A DNA stretch of 64,000 nucleotides, from the NCBI RefSeq assembly GCF_000745485.1, contig NZ_JQJK01000017.1, forward strand, positions 1-64,000, read 5' to 3'. Source of the DNA: Methanobacterium veterum. Its GTDB lineage: Archaea; Methanobacteriota; Methanobacteria; Methanobacteriales; Methanobacteriaceae. Shown piece after piece: positions 17,856 to 28,750 of the stretch; positions within the stretch are counted from its first letter, which is position 1, and each line of letters opens with the position of its first letter. Below the pieces are notes generated by a model that did no database searches, had not been told where the DNA came from, and worked only from the letters and a program-made list of their open reading frames with translations. The translations under genes were made by a program, and so were the position numbers.

Positions 17856-18225
17856 TTGAATTATTTTCTTCAACTGTAAAATTTTCGTTAATCCACAGGC
17901 CTATCACGTTTAAATCAGGAAATAGATTTTTAATTCGATTTACTGCAGTATTAATCTGCTTTTTATGAGTTATATCATCAACTGGATTTCCAGCACAGTC
18001 ATAATGGCCTACTACAAAAATATTTTCAGATCCATGTCCTGAAATTGAAATTTCAATTTTTTTAAGGATGCTGTCGATGTTTGAATTTTTATTTGCTAAA
18101 AATCCATCTATTCCCGCTTCTGTTATCATGTCCACATATTTTACATTGTATTTTTCTGTAATCCAGTTAATGGCAGGTAGTTGTACCCGTCCGTCTATAC
18201 AGTTCAGGCAGGTGGCAAATGTCAT
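17845..18225 (-). CDS. Carbonic-anhydrase-like zinc protein
   Basis: A 126-residue protein related to beta-carbonic anhydrases but shorter than typical members. It keeps CLNCIDGRVQLPA near residue 6-18, corresponding to the Cys and Asp-Arg dyad of the zinc site, and VVGHYDCAGNP near 71-81 with the His and second Cys. The C-terminal dimerisation helices are short and the tail is Asn/Lys-rich. Catalysis on CO2 is possible, but the family also includes divergent paralogues, so the activity is uncertain. GGAGG precedes the ATG. It stands between a flavoprotein gene and fae-hps. Confidence 0.8.
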   Translation of the reverse strand: MTFATCLNCIDGRVQLPAINWITEKYNVKYVDMITEAGIDGFLANKNSNIDSILKKIEISISGHGSENIFVVGHYDCAGNPVDDITHKKQINTAVNRIKNLFPDLNVIGLWINENFTVEENNSNKN

Positions 18226-18327
18226 GCGTTTCCTCCTTGGATATTAAATGCTTAAAAATAGTGAAAATACTGTTTATCTAGTAAAAAAAGTAGTTGAGCA
18301 TAGTTAAACTATGCTTTAAAAAATAAG

Positions 18328-19548
<1,221 letters not shown>

Positions 19549-19787
19549 AATTGTTATCCTCCTAGATTAGTCTAAAATAATGTATTGAATTAGTGTAAAT
19601 ATAGTTTTAGTTTTTTAAAATCATAAATGTTGGTTTAATATTTTTATTGTGGGGGGTGTGAATATATTTCTAGTTTTCTGTTAATTTAAATTGTGATGTG
19701 GAAGCACTAACAATTTAAGTTCCGTTTTTAAAAACTGAAAATAAGATTATATTTCTAAATAAAAGAAAAAGAAAGGGATTAATTGAA

Positions 19788-21080
19788 TTAATCCGCAAGG
19801 TTGCCGTTTATAAAGTCGTCGTAACCTTTAAGGTCCAGCATTCCGTGTCCTGAGAAGTTAATTATAATATTTTTCTCTTCACCAGTCTTTTTACATTCCA
19901 GTGCTTCGTCCATACCTATTTTTATGGCGTGACAGGTTTCTGGAGCTGGGACTACACCTTCGCATTTTGCAAATGTGGTTCCGCTCTTGAAGATATCTCC
20001 TTGTTTTACTGAACGGGCTTCTACAAGTCCTTCATGTACAAGTAAGGATACCAGTGAGGACATTCCGTGGTAACGTAATCCGCCTGCATGTACTGATGGA
20101 GGTACGAAGTCGTGTCCTAGTGTGTACATTTTTAAAAGAGGTGTTAAACCTGCGGTGTCACCAAAGTCGTATTTGTACTCTCCTTTTGTAAGGGTTGGGC
20201 AGGATGCAGGTTCTGCTGCTATGAATTTACAGTCAATTTTCTCGTCAATTTTATCTTTAACAAATGGGAAAACAGCTCCGCCGAAGTTACTTCCACCGCC
20301 CACACATGCAACAATTACATCAGGGTCTTCTCCAACGATTTCCATCTGTTTTTTGGTTTCAAGACCAATAACTGTCTGGTGGAGGAGAACGTGGTTTAAA
20401 ACACTTCCAAGGGAATAATAAGCTTTTTCATCCTGTAATGCGTCTTCCATAGCTTCAGATATAGCAATTCCGAGTGCTCCTGGGTGATTTGGGTCTTCAC
20501 TTAATATTTTTCTTCCAAATTCAGTTTTATCACTTGGGGAAGGTATAACATCTCCATCGTATATCTGCATGATGGTTTTTCTGTATGGTTTTTGCTGGAA
20601 TGAAACTCTAACCATGTAAACAGTACATTCCATGCCCAGCATGGAACATGCAAGTGATAACGCTGTACCCCACTGCCCGGCACCGGTTTCTGTTGTAAGA
20701 CGTTCAACACCGTCTTTTTTAGCGTAGTATGCCTGTGCAATAGCAGTGTTTAATTTGTGGCTTCCAGTTGGGGAAGTATCTTCTCTTTTGTAGTATATTT
20801 TAGCTGGGGTATCCAGGTAGTCTTCAAGACCAGTTGCTCTAAATAAAGGGCTTGGCCTTCCGATCATTTTATAAACTTTTCTTACTTCTTTTGGAATCTC
20901 AATCCATCTTTCTGTTGACATTTCCTGCTCTAAAACGCCTTTAGAAAATACTTTCGGCAAATTTCCTAGCTGCTGTCCTTCCTCTGTCTGTGAAGGCGCG
21001 GGAAGTTCTACAGGTAGGTCTGCTGCTATATTATACCATTTTTTTGGTATGTCTTTTGAGGATAGTGTAACCTTATACAT
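19788..21080 (-). CDS. trpB: Tryptophan synthase beta-like protein (TrpB2)
   Basis: A 430-residue PLP enzyme of the TrpB2 type. The long N-terminal extension ([20 protein letters not shown]) and the wording [20 protein letters not shown] with the Schiff-base Lys identify TrpB2 rather than canonical Trp[16 protein letters not shown] is the PLP-phosphate glycine loop and [12 protein letters not shown] contains the catalytic Glu region. TrpB2 makes tryptophan from serine and indole, often independently of TrpA. GGTGA precedes the ATG. No trpA or other trp gene is adjacent, so a stand-alone indole-salvage role is likely. Confidence 0.95.
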   Translation of the reverse strand: MYKVTLSSKDIPKKWYNIAADLPVELPAPSQTEEGQQLGNLPKVFSKGVLEQEMSTERWIEIPKEVRKVYKMIGRPSPLFRATGLEDYLDTPAKIYYKREDTSPTGSHKLNTAIAQAYYAKKDGVERLTTETGAGQWGTALSLACSMLGMECTVYMVRVSFQQKPYRKTIMQIYDGDVIPSPSDKTEFGRKILSEDPNHPGALGIAISEAMEDALQDEKAYYSLGSVLNHVLLHQTVIGLETKKQMEIVGEDPDVIVACVGGGSNFGGAVFPFVKDKIDEKIDCKFIAAEPASCPTLTKGEYKYDFGDTAGLTPLLKMYTLGHDFVPPSVHAGGLRYHGMSSLVSLLVHEGLVEARSVKQGDIFKSGTTFAKCEGVVPAPETCHAIKIGMDEALECKKTGEEKNIIINFSGHGMLDLKGYDDFINGNLAD

Positions 21081-21350
21081 TAAAAATCACCATTTAATTT
21101 TATTAAGACCATATACTCCGTGATATTATTAAATCTTTGTTGTACACATCTGTACTTTAATAATTATGGATTTTATATTATGAATAAGTTTTGGTTTTTG
21201 ATTATAAAAACAGTATACTAAATTAGCATTAAGGGACCATTAAGGGGCATGATCCAGGAATAAGATCCATTAAAATTAGTGAATTTGGTATTTTATAGGT
21301 CAGTATATGTGAGTATCTCTAAGTGAGGGGGGAGATATAGGGTGAATAAT

Positions 21351-24300
21351 TCAATTTTTTTCTGTAGGTATGGTAAAGTAAAATGTCGAACCTACACACG
21401 GCTCTGATTCAACCCATACCCTTCCTCCATGGCGGTCTATAATTCTTTTAACAATTGCTAAACCTATTCCTGCGCCCTTATATTCTCCAATAGAATGTAA
21501 CCTCTTGAAAACTTCAAAAATCTGGTCACTGTATTGTTTTTCTAATCCGATTCCGTTATCACTGACACTGAAAACATATTCATTGTCTTTTTTATGAGAG
21601 GAGATATGAATTTTGGGTTGCACTCCATCACTACTAAATTTAATGGCGTTTCCAATTAAATTCTGGAATATTCGTACTATCTGGTCTTTATCTGCAAAAA
21701 TTACTGGAAGTTCATCATCTGTAATCTCAGCATCAACTTCACTGATTGCGGATCCTAAATTACTTAAAGCATAATTTAAAGCATCTTCAGCATCGAATTC
21801 TGTAAATTCATGCCCTAGTGTTCCGACACGTGAATAATCAAGCAAGCCCTGAATCATCTGCTTCATTCTCCTTGAACCGTCAACCATAAATTCAATGAAT
21901 TCATCAGCATCAGAGTCTAATTTACCTTTGTAACGTCTTTCAATTAGTTGAGCATAACTAGCAATGGTTCTAAGCGGTTCTTGCAGGTCGTGGCTGGTAA
22001 TATAAGCGAAACTTTGTAATTCTTTATTTGAACGTTCTAATTCAGATATAATTTCTTTTAATTTTTCTTCTGATCTCTTACGATCTGTAATATCAGTCAT
22101 GAAACCTTCAAGTAATGGATTTTCATCTTTATCTTTCCCGAAACCTCTAAAAGAAAGGTCTCCAATTATGACTTCTCCATCTTTGCGCCTGTAAAGATTT
22201 TCGGTTTTAAACCAGGTATCTGCTTTCAAAGCAGATTCTAAAAAGCCTGGCCTTAAATCTTTGTTGACATAGATAACATCTGCAATAGACGATTTATTGG
22301 CGGTTGAAACTAAATCTTCGGGAGAATCATAGCCTAAAAGCTTTGCAAGTTCAGGATTAACATCAATATATTTTCCATCCAATGTTGAATGAAAAATACC
22401 TACAGGTGCGTTTTCATATAAAGAACGATACTTTATCTCTTTTTCCTTTAAAGTTTCATAAGCATCCTCTAATTTTAATGCACATTCTTCAACCTGTTCT
22501 TCGAGATGTTCTAAAGTATCTTTTAATTCTACTTCAGCTTGCTTTCGTTTTAAAGCTTCAACAAAAGCGACAGAAAGAGTTTCAATATTATCTTTATCTT
22601 CTTCAGTGTAGCCCCCTTCTTTGTTCGCTAAAGCAATCAACCCTATTGTTTTATTTCCCTGTTTCAGTGGAACTCCTAAAAAAGATTTAATTGGGGGATG
22701 TCCTTCAGGGATGCCGCGTTTATCCGGGTCGGAATCGGGGTCATTTACGATTTGACTTTTCCCTTCTTTTACTGTCCGCCCCCAGTAACTTACAATTTCC
22801 ATGTTACTTAGTAATTTTCTTGCTTTTTTGGGATCTGCAGTACATGCATCCCATCCTGGAGGACTTACAGCACGGTCATCTAAACGCCTATTTTCATTAA
22901 CTTCACCTATGAAACTGAAATCACTGCCTGTTAATTCTTCTGCAACTTCAAGACACTTCTCCACGACTTCTTCAACAGTTTCACAGATTAAAGACTGCTG
23001 AAATACTTTGTTTATGCCGTTTAACAATTTATTTTGCCTGTTAATTTGCATTTCATATTTTTTAATTTCTGTAATATCTGTGGAAATAGAGCCTACACCG
23101 TAAGGATTGCCATCAATATCATATATTGGGAATTTATTTGCAAGGAAAATATGGTGGCCGTCTGTTAGGTCTGTTTCTTCCTCAATAGTTATTACCCTGC
23201 CTTCCTCAAGCACTTTTCTATCGTGGGCCCTGTAATATTCGGCTTCTTCTGTAGGAAAGAGATCATAGTCGGTTTTACCTATCAATTCCTCATTTGAAAC
23301 TCCAAGTAAGTCTTCTAATTTATTATTAATATTTATAAACCGCCCTTCAAGGTCTTTAACAAAGATAATGGATGGATACCCATTGATCGTGTCTTGCATC
23401 AGTTTTTGGCTTTGTTTAAGCTCTTCGTTCGCGGTATGAAGTTCTTTTGCTGCAGCATGCAGTTCTTCGTTTGAAGTCTCTAATTCTTCTGTAAATTTTT
23501 GTAATTCGTTTATTAAATATTTGTTTTTATTTTCAGATTTTTTACGCCCAGTAATGTCACGGTTAGTTTCAATAACAACTTTCTTACCTGAAGCATCTTG
23601 AATTAACTGCTGTCTGCTTTCTACAATAATTTCATTTCCTTCTTTTGTTGTGTGGATTAGTTCTCCTGTCCACATTTTTTCATCAGCGAGTTTTTTAATA
23701 AATTCACCAAATTCAACAGGAAATTTAGTTTTAAGTAAGTTATGGCTGATTTTACCAACTGATTCTTCTTTATTGTATCCATAAAGCCTTTCAGCACCCC
23801 GGTTCCAGGATAATATCCCCTCTTCAAAACTCCATGAAAAAATAGCTTCATATGAAATATCTAATAACGCAGCGTGTCTTTTTAAATCTTCTTCCGATTT
23901 TTTACGATCCCTAATATCTAATCCGATCCCTACATTTCTCCCATCACTAATATTGACATTTGCCCATAATGAATCAACTTTGGAGCCGTCCTTTGTATTC
24001 ATAATTAGTTCTTTCCAACCTGGAGTGAGGGACTGCATGTATTCTTCTACTTCTCTACGATAATCTGGATCAGGATATAATTCTGTCATAAGATCAATAT
24101 GATTCATATCTTCTTGAGTCCAGCCCGTGATCTTCTCAGTTTCTTTATTTATTTTCAATACTTCGATTTCAGGGTCATAAATAGAAATCATTACTGGAAT
24201 GGTATCAATTATGGCATTTAAAAGCTCTTGTTCTTTTTTGAATTCTTTTTCAGCTTTTTCATGCTCAGTAATATCTTGAATTTGAACTAAAAAGTTAGAA

Positions 24301-24617
24301 CCAGTAACAGAAACAGTCCAATCAATAAAAGCAGTTCCTGATCTTGTGGGAACATAAAATCCTTTATTTTTTATATCATCATAATTCAATTGAGATTGGA
24401 ACTTAATTAATCCCTTTTCAAGTAATTCGGACTTTTTTGATGCTATATCAGGGTTATCAAATAAATTAACTTTTTTAAAATTATCTATGGCGTCTATACC
24501 TGCTATTTTTAAGGCGGTCGGGTTAGCATTGATTATTTTCCCTTTTTTATCATAACAAAAAATGCCGATGGGGGACTTATCAAATATTTCTTTGAATATA
24601 TAGTCTTTTTTATTCAA
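21351..24617 (-). CDS. Multi-PAS/GAF sensor histidine kinase
   Basis: A 1088-residue soluble histidine kinase with no membrane segment. In order: PAS (about 8-115), PAS (130-240), PAS (250-360), a coiled coil (365-405), PAS (410-520), GAF (550-690), coiled coil, PAS (735-855), HisKA with SHDLQEPLRT (His876), and HATPase_c with NLIGNAIKFSSDG, SDNGIGL and GAGIGLAIVKR. The SHDLQEP H-box is typical of this methanogen kinase class. Start is TTG at 24617, seven bases after GGGAGAG. No response regulator is adjacent; two REC-PAS proteins at 35.7-37.2 kb are candidate partners. The stimulus is probably redox or a small ligand but cannot be read from sequence. Confidence 0.93.
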   Translation of the reverse strand: MNKKDYIFKEIFDKSPIGIFCYDKKGKIINANPTALKIAGIDAIDNFKKVNLFDNPDIASKKSELLEKGLIKFQSQLNYDDIKNKGFYVPTRSGTAFIDWTVSVTGSNFLVQIQDITEHEKAEKEFKKEQELLNAIIDTIPVMISIYDPEIEVLKINKETEKITGWTQEDMNHIDLMTELYPDPDYRREVEEYMQSLTPGWKELIMNTKDGSKVDSLWANVNISDGRNVGIGLDIRDRKKSEEDLKRHAALLDISYEAIFSWSFEEGILSWNRGAERLYGYNKEESVGKISHNLLKTKFPVEFGEFIKKLADEKMWTGELIHTTKEGNEIIVESRQQLIQDASGKKVVIETNRDITGRKKSENKNKYLINELQKFTEELETSNEELHAAAKELHTANEELKQSQKLMQDTINGYPSIIFVKDLEGRFININNKLEDLLGVSNEELIGKTDYDLFPTEEAEYYRAHDRKVLEEGRVITIEEETDLTDGHHIFLANKFPIYDIDGNPYGVGSISTDITEIKKYEMQINRQNKLLNGINKVFQQSLICETVEEVVEKCLEVAEELTGSDFSFIGEVNENRRLDDRAVSPPGWDACTADPKKARKLLSNMEIVSYWGRTVKEGKSQIVNDPDSDPDKRGIPEGHPPIKSFLGVPLKQGNKTIGLIALANKEGGYTEEDKDNIETLSVAFVEALKRKQAEVELKDTLEHLEEQVEECALKLEDAYETLKEKEIKYRSLYENAPVGIFHSTLDGKYIDVNPELAKLLGYDSPEDLVSTANKSSIADVIYVNKDLRPGFLESALKADTWFKTENLYRRKDGEVIIGDLSFRGFGKDKDENPLLEGFMTDITDRKRSEEKLKEIISELERSNKELQSFAYITSHDLQEPLRTIASYAQLIERRYKGKLDSDADEFIEFMVDGSRRMKQMIQGLLDYSRVGTLGHEFTEFDAEDALNYALSNLGSAISEVDAEITDDELPVIFADKDQIVRIFQNLIGNAIKFSSDGVQPKIHISSHKKDNEYVFSVSDNGIGLEKQYSDQIFEVFKRLHSIGEYKGAGIGLAIVKRIIDRHGGRVWVESEPCVGSTFYFTIPTEKN

Positions 24618-25168
24618 AATATAGCTCTCCCATCAAGTAATAATTAATATTATCTGATAAATTAGAAAGAAGTTACTATTATTTACGTGTTTTAAAGATT
24701 TAAAACTTTTTAATTAGTTTTGATGTGGAGCTACTACTTTTTTGATTTGACTTCTTTAATTTTAAAATAGTAATTTAAGTAAATTTAAAGTTTAAACAGC
24801 TAAAATAAGATTTAAAATACATTAAGTGGGGTGTGAGAGGCGAATTTTTATTTAAATCTGGAATTAACGTGGAAATTAATAGTAGTGGAAAATGATCCGC
24901 CCCTCTATTTTAATATTTAGAGTTTGAGGTATCATACTTTTTGGTACTAAAAAATTTTTACTTTTAGAAATTTTTTGCATGCACCGAAAATCCCTCAAAA
25001 ATTCAAAGAATTTTAAGAGATTTTTCGGGCCACAGAACTCCGTTCTGTAGGCTATGGTTTTCGAATGCCTTCAAAATTATTAGCATTGGTTTAATTTAAC
25101 TAATAGATGATATGTTTTGATTTTAACCGTTCATTAAGTAGGGAGAATGACTCTATTACTATTATGAG
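24618..25168. other. Intergenic region without a supported gene
   Basis: About 550 AT-rich bases between the kinase start and the small membrane genes. The left third should hold the kinase promoter. The centre carries a hairpin cluster with TTTTGCATGC. I found no open reading frame with a ribosome binding site. Confidence 0.55.
24973..25048. repeat. Hairpin cluster with TTTTGCATGC (second copy)
   Basis: TTTTGCATGC (24973-24982) is followed by a 45-base stem-loop: CCGAAAA (24984-24990) with TTTTCGG (25022-25028), CTC with GAG, and inner AAAATTC/GAATTTT (24998-25014) with loop AAA. A second triloop hairpin, ACAGAAC/GTTCTGT (25032-25048), follows. Same decamer and hairpin style as 10286-10382. 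Confidence 0.6.
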
Positions 25169-25424
25169 TTATTGGAGTGTGTATTCCATTAAAAGAAATC
25201 CAATCCCTACTAAAAAGTAGATAATACAATATAAGTAAAATAAATTTTTGTTTTGTTTTGTAGGATTTTTTCTATACCAATCATACACAATTATACCAAT
25301 CATACACAATAAGACTCATAATTACGTAAAATGTGAGAAATAGGTAATTGTGGAGTGTAATAGAACATGCAGTTAAAAAGATGAAAACCAGAATAATTGA
25401 AACAGTTTCTTTCTTTATATTCAT
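25169..25424 (-). pseudogene. Small three-helix membrane protein gene broken by a 19-bp tandem duplication
   Basis: Read from ATG 25424, the frame encodes MNIKKETVSIILVFIFLTAC and continues hydrophobically until a TGA after 47 codons. The break lies in two exact, adjacent copies of a 19-base unit (25273-25291 and 25292-25310). Removing one copy restores a 78-residue frame ending at TAA 25169-25171, with three membrane segments and the end VGIGFLLMEYTLQ. The duplication shifts the frame by one. The gene follows the 59-residue membrane protein at 25479 by 54 bases on the same strand. I do not recognise the family. Confidence 0.75.
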
Positions 25425-25478
25425 TAAATCACAGTATCCTGTTCTTTTCATTTAAAGTTTTATGTTTAAGGAAAGCAT

Positions 25479-25658
25479 TTAATATGTTAAAGCGCTGATA
25501 AGTTGTAAAATTCCTGCTAAGAAAAATCCAATGGCAGGTAAAAGTCCGTATTTGTATCTTTTAGAATTTATCTTATATTCCCGTATAATAAAAAAGATTG
25601 CAAGTATAAAACCCACACATGATATTATTAATTTAAGATAAAAAATTGCATCAAACAT
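25479..25658 (-). CDS. Small two-helix membrane protein
   Basis: A 59-residue protein: MFDAIFYLKLIISCVGFILA, a short basic loop (REYKINSKRYKYG), then a second helix LLPAIGFFLAGILQLISALT. The ATG at 25658 lies six bases after GGAG; a longer frame from an upstream TTG would place the start inside that site and is rejected. I do not recognise the family. It probably formed a two-gene unit with the broken 78-residue membrane protein downstream, so whatever the pair did may now be lost or altered. Confidence 0.65.
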   Translation of the reverse strand: MFDAIFYLKLIISCVGFILAIFFIIREYKINSKRYKYGLLPAIGFFLAGILQLISALTY

Positions 25659-25778
25659 AATAATCTCCAATTATAATGCAATAAACCATTAAAAAAATGA
25701 AATCCAGATAGTGGAGTAGTTTATTTTTTTATATTCCTTTATTAGTTTTAGTATTTTAAAAAATAGAGAATGGGTTTA

Positions 25779-28256
25779 TCACCCTGTTTTAAACTTAAAA
25801 ACATAACCTTTAGCTAAATTATTCCCTGCAGCATCTTTAATTGCTGACGCTGGAATGTAAACCTGGTACCATGTGTAACCATATCTCCTTAAGTTCATTT
25901 TAAGGGTCAATGTGTTACCGCTTATGCTTTTACTTATTGCGGCTACTTTTCCTGTTTTCATATTTTTAATGTAAACTTTGGACCAGTTAATGCCTGCTTT
26001 GATGTTTTCGCTGAACTTAATGGTGATAGCAGCTGTTCTTGAATATCTTGTAGCTCCGTTTTTAGGATATGTTGAGGTTATTTTTGGCGCTGTTTTGTCA
26101 ATGGTGTATTTTTCTGTGTAAACTGGGGATTTATTCCCTAATTTATCGATTGCAATGAATTTCAATGTGGTTGTGGATGTTATTGAAATTGGCCCTGTGC
26201 ATAGTTTACTTGCTGTAGTTGGTGTGCTTCCGTCTGTAGTGTAATAAATGCTTGCAACTTCGTTTGTCATCAAATTAATAGACTTGCTGGTATTGTAAGA
26301 TCCAGTTTTATAATCTGCCCATGCAATAGGAGCTGTTTTGTCAATAGTGTAGCTTCTGGTGTAAACATCTGATGGATTTCCTGCTGCATCAACTGCATAG
26401 AATTTTAAAGTAGTTGTGGAGTTTATAGTAATCGGTGAAGTATATTTCACACGTGTACTGCTTGTTTGTGGGTCAGATCCGTCTGTGGTGTAGTAAATTG
26501 TTGTGTCGCTGTCGTCATCTTTAGCAGTTAAAGTAACGGTTTTTGACGTATTAAATGCACCATCATCAAGGCTGGCATTTGCTGTTGGAATACTGCTGTC
26601 GATTATATAAGTTTGATTAAATATTGGGCCCCAAATGCCGAATTCATTGACTGCAGCAGATATAAGTGTTGTTGTTTTGGTTATTTCGATTGATCCGGTG
26701 TAAGGAGTACTTGCTGTAGTTGGTATAGTTCCATCTGTGGTGTAGTAAGTTGTATAAGTACTGCCTGGGCATGTAGTAGTTAAAGTGACTGTTTGAGAGG
26801 TTTTATAGGATCCTCCATTAATATCAGCAGTTATCAGTGGTATTGTAGAATCAATTACGTAATTTTGGGTGTAAACTGGACTCCAGTGGTTTGCAGGGTC
26901 AACTGCGGAGAATTTAAGAGTTGTATTACTGCTAAGAGTTATTGGAGCAGTATATGCAGTTCGAGTAGTGCTTGTTTGTGGGTCAGATCCGTCTGTGGTG
27001 TAGTAAGTTGTTGTTGTGCTGCTGTCCAGGTCTTTGGTGGTTAAGGTAATAGTTTGTGGAGTGTTAAATGTGCCTCCTGCAGGATTGACAGTTACGGTTG
27101 GGCTTTTAGTATCTGTTGGTTTATCTAAACTTTCTAATGCACCGATAATAGCGTTTGCATCGACTGCTTTTTGTGCTGCTGAATCGCTGAGGTAAGTTTC
27201 GTAGATTATTGTAGTTATTCCTTTATTTGCAATTGGTACTGTGACATATTGAGGGCTTGTTGGATTTGGAGGAGTATATATCAATAATTTGGATGCTTTT
27301 GAGTTGATTAATTTCATTTGACTGATTATTTCATTGGCATATTTTGTAGTAGTCGTGGTTTTTGAAATTGGATATAAAAACCTGTAATATTTGTATCCGC
27401 TGTCTGCACCATGATTTTCATGGTTGTCCAGAACCAACATTGGATGTTCATTAGCAACATCGGGGACTATAAATTTCTGGCCTAATAGCTGACCATTCAT
27501 TCTTCCTTTGCTGTAATCGCTGGCATCTTTAGTCACGTGAATGTAGTAAAGAACGTATCTTTTAGTGAGCTGGGAAGATTTACTTGTTATGACATTATAA
27601 ATGGCAGTGTGTATTCCATTTTCTTGGGGGTGCATGCCGATTATAAGGACTATGGTCTGCTTAGCGCTCTTATTTCCGTAAATTTTCTTTTCCACATATC
27701 CATAACTCGTACTGCCTATTATATTTGAATTTGAGGTGACAGTTGCCCATGATTTTACTGTAACGCTGCTTGGTAGAACTTTATTGGTATTGTAATAGCT
27801 CAAAACCTGTGAAAACATGTAAATCATGGATTCATAACGGATGGTTTTTCCAGTACTGGTTTGAGTAACATAATTAGGCGCACGTCCATTTTTGTCCAGG
27901 TAGGACCTTACGCGGTTTGCCATGTCTAAGTATTCTGCTTTGCTGAGGGTCTGCGTTGTGATGGTTTCTGAAGGAGAAGCCGCACTTCCAAAATTTTTTA
28001 TTGTAATTGCAGCGCTTGAACTTTTATTGATGTTCAATATCGCTGATGTTGAGACTCCTAAATAATTGGACATGTTCACACTATTTCCAGATATATTAAC
28101 GCTCCCTGGAAGCTTGTGGTTTGTATCTACATAATTTTTAACAGCAGTTGACGAATTGGCAACCTGATTAGGCGTAACGCTTGCTGCCGAAACGGTGCTG
28201 ACAGTTATAAAAAAAGCTAAAATAAACAATATTAACATTAAATAACTTTTACGTAT
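25779..28256 (-). CDS. Wall-binding protein with PMBR, M14-like metallopeptidase domain, chitobiase-type repeats and SbsA-like Ig domain
   Basis: An exported 825-residue protein (numbering from 28256). Signal peptide IRKSYLMLILFILAFFITVS, then two pseudomurein-binding-repeat segments (about 27-76 and 104-171; PNQVANSSTAVKNYVDTNHK, LPSSVTVKSW). Residues 185-375 look like an M14/AstE-type zinc carboxypeptidase: LIIGMHPQENGIH (His209, Glu212), DNHENHG (His279 or His282) and IIYETYL (Glu353). Four chitobiase C-terminal-type repeats (YYTTDGSDPQTS) follow from about 385, then an SbsA-like Ig domain (from TYPKNGATRYSRT). The only good ribosome binding site, AAGGGGG, points to ATA at 28256; the first ATG is 28238 and would leave no basic residue before the hydrophobic core. 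The gene is flanked by long noncoding DNA. Confidence 0.8.
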   Translation of the reverse strand: MRKSYLMLILFILAFFITVSTVSAASVTPNQVANSSTAVKNYVDTNHKLPGSVNISGNSVNMSNYLGVSTSAILNINKSSSAAITIKNFGSAASPSETITTQTLSKAEYLDMANRVRSYLDKNGRAPNYVTQTSTGKTIRYESMIYMFSQVLSYYNTNKVLPSSVTVKSWATVTSNSNIIGSTSYGYVEKKIYGNKSAKQTIVLIIGMHPQENGIHTAIYNVITSKSSQLTKRYVLYYIHVTKDASDYSKGRMNGQLLGQKFIVPDVANEHPMLVLDNHENHGADSGYKYYRFLYPISKTTTTTKYANEIISQMKLINSKASKLLIYTPPNPTSPQYVTVPIANKGITTIIYETYLSDSAAQKAVDANAIIGALESLDKPTDTKSPTVTVNPAGGTFNTPQTITLTTKDLDSSTTTTYYTTDGSDPQTSTTRTAYTAPITLSSNTTLKFSAVDPANHWSPVYTQNYVIDSTIPLITADINGGSYKTSQTVTLTTTCPGSTYTTYYTTDGTIPTTASTPYTGSIEITKTTTLISAAVNEFGIWGPIFNQTYIIDSSIPTANASLDDGAFNTSKTVTLTAKDDDSDTTIYYTTDGSDPQTSSTRVKYTSPITINSTTTLKFYAVDAAGNPSDVYTRSYTIDKTAPIAWADYKTGSYNTSKSINLMTNEVASIYYTTDGSTPTTASKLCTGPISITSTTTLKFIAIDKLGNKSPVYTEKYTIDKTAPKITSTYPKNGATRYSRTAAITIKFSENIKAGINWSKVYIKNMKTGKVAAISKSISGNTLTLKMNLRRYGYTWYQVYIPASAIKDAAGNNLAKGYVFKFKTG

Positions 28257-28750
28257 TTTTCCCGCCCCCTTTACATATTATAAGTTAAATAATCTTTTAT
28301 TTTCATGCAACACTTGGTTGTCATGTATACCCATTTTTTAAATATAATACTGTAAATTTATTATATTTTTATAGATTTGTTGAAAATCTATTATGGGAAT
28401 AATCTTATTTTTGGATTCATATTTAAATTTTGCTATATAATAAAATTTAGTAATAAATGATCAAGGCATAGTTAATCACATTTATGTAAATTCTAGATTA
28501 AACATGTTAATTTTTTGTATAAATGAATTTAAACTGCTTAATACTTAATTAAACTTGTTTGATTAATTTATTGAAGATATTAAAGAGTGTGATGTCTAAA
28601 AAGTTTAAAATACAAAAAGAAAATGCGGATTAAATATTACTCGGTGTATTAATTGTTCAACGAATTATTTCCCGAATACTGAACAGGTACTTAATATAAG
28701 TATGTATCCAATTTGATGCTTTATTATAATATAAAATCAAATATACTAAT
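28257..28750. other. Intergenic region between divergent wall-protein and DUF1786 genes
   Basis: About 490 AT-rich bases with both divergent promoters. AAGGGGG (28265-28271, minus strand) is the ribosome binding site of the wall protein. On the plus strand, TTATAATATA (28724-28733) fits a TATA box for the DUF1786 gene. No other gene is supported. Confidence 0.5.
28722..28736 (+). promoter_or_regulatory. TATA box implying a leaderless DUF1786 transcript
   Basis: TTATAATATAAAA is centred about 23-25 bases before the ATG at 28751, the archaeal TATA-to-start distance. No Shine-Dalgarno precedes the ATG. Transcription would then begin at or next to the start codon. Confidence 0.45.

Noticed and set aside
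19549..19787. Possible small gene or RNA between fae-hps and trpB2
   Set aside because: No frame with a site and no stable fold; it only needs to contain the fae-hps 5' region and the trpB2 3' end is to the right, so ordinary spacer explains it.
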